Shown: positions 8,408 to 10,321 of the stretch, in pieces
Numbering within the stretch: the stretch's first letter is position 1
How the letters are laid out: each line of letters begins with the position of its first letter
Origin: Larix sibirica
Lineage: Eukaryota > Streptophyta > Pinopsida > Pinales > Pinaceae
Length of the DNA stretch: 10,321 nt
Direction of reading: 5' to 3'
Assembly (NCBI GenBank): GCA_004151065.3
Contig: NWUY0300044243.1
Span: forward strand, 8,579 to 18,899
Made by a program: the position numbers and the translations under genes
The notes under the pieces: generated by a model
Databases searched by the model: none
What the model was told of the DNA's origin: nothing
The model's input: only the letters and a program-made list of their open reading frames with translations

Positions 8408-8586
8408 TGTGGATTACTAAATCCATGGAAGATAAAAAAACATGGAATCTTGGATCTATGACAAATATTAGGACGTGGAGTCCTAAATCTTTGAAAGATC
8501 AAGACATGGAGTATTATATCTATGGAATAGGTCAAGGCGTGGAGTCTTGAATCTACTAGGACATGGATCCCTAATAAGTATGGAGA
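8408..8586 (+). repeat. Degenerate ~33-bp minisatellite in U3
   Basis: Units begin at about 8408, 8442, 8475, 8506, 8539 and 8563 (spacings 34, 33, 31, 33, 24). Each opens with (a/g)tgga(g/a)t and continues with a 'cctaaatcta/tggaa' core and 'agatcaag(a/g)c'. Examples are gtggagtcctaaatctttga (8475), atggagtattatatctatgg (8506) and gtggagtcttgaatctacta (8539). The copies have diverged, so the array is old. A partial unit may precede it near 8394. Confidence 0.8.
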
Positions 8587-8934
8587 GGTATACAATAGGG
8601 GTGTAGAATCCCTATTCTTTGGGAGAAAAATGCCACTTAGGGGCATAAATCAACTAGGTAAGTCAACCTAGTTTAAACCATGAATAAAATTAATTAAAAA
8701 TTTACCCACTTTGTAGGGGCTTTTAAAATAAATATTGTTTTAATGAAAAGGTATATTATCTATTTATGAAAAATAAACAATAGGAAATTGCATAAATACG
8801 ACACATGGGGTGATGAATACTAGAAAATTTAGGTAATTAAATAAATAAGAAAAATTATGGGAGTGCTACCTCAAGGGAGGGTGGTGGATAATATGAATTA
8901 TTGAATTTAAAAAATAAATGAATTTTGTATGAGA

Positions 8935-8952
8935 GGGGTGATATGTCACCCC
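8935..8952 (+). promoter_or_regulatory. 18-bp inverted repeat upstream of the LTR TATA box
   Basis: GGGGTGA-TATG-TCACCCC: two perfect 7-bp arms around a 4-base centre, ending ten bases before the TATA motif at 8963. A symmetric site of this size in this position could bind a dimeric transcription factor. That role is inference. Confidence 0.5.
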
Positions 8953-8962
8953 ACTTAAAGCC

Positions 8963-8968
8963 TATAAA
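8963..8968 (+). promoter_or_regulatory. Candidate TATA box of the 3' LTR
   Basis: TATAAA within GCCTATAAACATAG, about 1.2 kb into the LTR. CTATAAA is the usual form in plant LTR promoters, and the following sequence (about 8990 onward) would be R. It is the only TATA-like site with this context in the LTR. Its counterpart is absent from the truncated 5' LTR. Confidence 0.55.
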
Positions 8969-9318
8969 CATAGAAAGAACCCCATAGTATTAGGGTGGAC
9001 TTGGAGACTAAACAAATGCTGTTGAAATGGATTTGGGAATTTTGAATAAGATATCTTCCTTAATTTTTCTATTATCTTTCTATTGCTACATATGGGTATT
9101 GTTTGTGAGCTCTTGCAACTCAGGGGTTACAGGGGGAGTTCTCTTTGGATAAGGTAACTTGGGTGGTAATTCGGTTGGTCTTTTGAGTTGGAAAGTGGAG
9201 TTGTTGAGGGAGATCAACTGGGTATCAAGTGAAATTTCAATTTTGTTACATTTGGCTAAATTGAAATATTGACTAATTTCCCTTTAAATTTTTGGGGTGG
9301 GGGGAGTTTACTGGCTTA

Positions 9319-9382
9319 AAGTATTACAAAATTGTGATTATTTATTAAGTATTACAAAATTGTGATTATTTATTAAGTATTA
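9319..9382 (+). repeat. Perfect 28-bp tandem duplication
   Basis: Two identical 28-bp units, 9319-9346 and 9347-9374, each starting aagtattacaaaattgtgat, followed by eight bases of a third unit (9375-9382). It lies in the part of the 3' LTR that has no counterpart in the 5' remnant. Confidence 0.95.
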
Positions 9383-10321
9383 GCATGTTTTATTTGAGAT
9401 AATATGCAGGATACCTAACAATTTGTAAGGTATCTATATAAGTAAATTTACATGCAGAAGTTTAAATCAAGAACTTGTTGTTCGAGTTTTTAATTTCTAC
9501 TCATGATGACAACTTCGTCTATAGCATTCCATTTCCATCACTAGGAATTAATTTATGAAGCTAATATATATATTTTGGATGATATTATCTTCTATGTGGT
9601 GAAATATGCATGGTTTTATGCCATTTATAAATTGATAAATGAGTTTTATGGGTTTTAATATTTCCATGTTTTAAATGATTATATCCCTAGGCGATTTCAT
9701 TAGGATTCAACTCAACATCGGGGATTATCCATACCATATGAACTTGGAACCCTCGTTTTTTATTCCAAAAAAATAGTTTCCAGAACCTAAATCTTTGCTC
9801 TGGGTAGTTTTCAGAATTTGCATATGCCTTGTGGGGATTGTAATGTTGCCAAGGTATTTGAAGTTGTTAATTAATCTAAGTTTCAAACTGATATGGTGTA
9901 AAACACATGGCTATAGTTTCAATGACTGCAAAATATTTGTTTAATGCCTTATTGTGTTTTATTAGATTGCTATCAACCCGTTTTCTCTAATTCCTTAATA
10001 AATGTAGCTTGCATGGCTACAAACTATTTGACAAAATGCCCAATGGTTGTAGCTATTCATAAATGTTTGTAACCAATGTTCCATCATGCATATCAAAATA
10101 GATTGTGGATCACTTGTGAATTCAAATAGCCTCACTAAAAATTAGATTATGGAGTTTTCAATTAAGTGTTTGTATAAATGTCTCAATGAAGAGACTTGCC
10201 TTTCTAGTTATGGGTCGTGTTATAGCTATGTTTTTTTTTTCTTTTAATGGATCAAGAGGTTCCATATTAGTGTACCCTTTATTATTCATTGAATTCATGC
10301 ATACGAACATGATTTCATGAT

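Larger units (their letters stand above)
1902..10321 (+). mobile_element. Degenerate Ty3/gypsy chromovirus LTR retrotransposon
   Basis: One + strand retrotransposon in standard gypsy order: 5' LTR remnant, primer site, gag with zinc knuckle, protease, RT, RNase H, integrase with a GPF module, chromodomain-like tail, polypurine tract and 3' LTR. Integrase following RNase H marks Ty3/gypsy and excludes Ty1/copia. The tail reading IKVQWD..SP...ED with EFPFLF (7622-7711) and the iMet-type primer site suggest a chromovirus, probably Tekay/Del, whose LTRs are usually long. The internal region is about 4.5 kb. All domains are broken by stops and frameshifts, and LTR divergence is about 12-15% in blocks counted by eye, so the copy is old and dead. 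The 5' boundary is a truncation point, not a true LTR start. The 3' end lies outside the window, so target-site duplications cannot be checked. Confidence 0.9.
7749..10321 (+). repeat. 3' LTR, incomplete at the window edge
   Basis: It begins TGTAGTGTCCCA right after the polypurine tract. This start is a near inverted repeat of the 5' LTR end (GGTGAGACCTTACA at 3192-3205), as expected for the two ends of one LTR type. From 9477 to the window end it aligns with 1905-2729 of the 5' remnant. The 5' remnant continues 476 bp beyond the point aligned with 10321, so the 3' LTR should end near 10798, giving a total of about 3 kb. U3 holds a dinucleotide tract, a minisatellite, a palindrome and a TATA box. 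R/U5 has no genes. The open frame at 7796-8098 reads through the CA/CG tract and is not a gene. Confidence 0.85.

Noticed and set aside
8408-8586. CRISPR-like array of ~33-bp repeats
   Set aside because: The units are contiguous and decayed, with no unique spacers, and sit in a plant retrotransposon LTR. This is a minisatellite.
8341-8646. 101-codon open frame on the - strand
   Set aside because: It is antisense to the minisatellite in the 3' LTR; its openness follows from the repeat unit.
7749-9476. A separate insertion between pol and a shorter 3' LTR starting at 9477
   Set aside because: The start at 7749 is directly beside the polypurine tract and pairs with the LTR end at 3205. No polypurine tract precedes 9477, and the TG there lacks the family terminal sequence.

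Overview
The window looks like repeat-derived nuclear DNA of a land plant with a large genome. It is AT-rich and holds no intact host gene, only old, mutated LTR retrotransposons. The element family (a Ty3/gypsy chromovirus with an initiator-Met tRNA primer site, probably Tekay/Del-like) points to a seed plant. A gymnosperm is possible, but the sequence does not prove the species or clade. I found no tRNA, rRNA, CRISPR array, bacterial-type operon or intact reading frame longer than about 100 codons.

Layout. Positions 1-882 are AT-rich with nothing I can recognise. Positions 883-1470 hold a small, frame-broken reverse transcriptase relic from a second Ty3/gypsy lineage, and a 126-bp tandem duplication lies inside it. 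Positions 1471-1900 are unassigned. From about 1902 to the window end is one degenerate LTR retrotransposon on the + strand: a 5' LTR remnant (1902-3205), primer binding site (3208-3222), gag (3335-4400), protease, reverse transcriptase, RNase H, integrase and a chromodomain-like tail (to 7714), polypurine tract (7736-7746), and a 3' LTR that starts at 7749 and runs off the window.

The two LTRs are shown by direct comparison: 1905-2729 aligns with 9477-10321, at about 85-88% identity in two roughly 100-bp blocks counted by eye. The 5' copy ends in GACCTTACA next to the primer site. The 3' copy begins TGTAGTGTCCC next to the polypurine tract, and these two ends are near inverted repeats of each other. 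By this alignment the complete LTR would be about 3 kb, with its end near position 10798 outside the window. The 5' LTR lacks the counterpart of 7749-9476, which includes all of U3 and the only convincing TATA box.

The element cannot act on its own. Stops and frameshifts break every domain. The gag zinc knuckle, protease DSG loop, RNase H and integrase have each lost key residues. Many lesions look like C-to-T or G-to-A changes, as expected for a long-methylated plant transposon. The most distinctive parts are in the 3' LTR: a (CA)n(CG)9 tract, a degenerate 33-bp minisatellite, an 18-bp near-palindrome just upstream of the TATA box, and a perfect 28-bp tandem duplication. I see no evidence of an undescribed biological system beyond these features.
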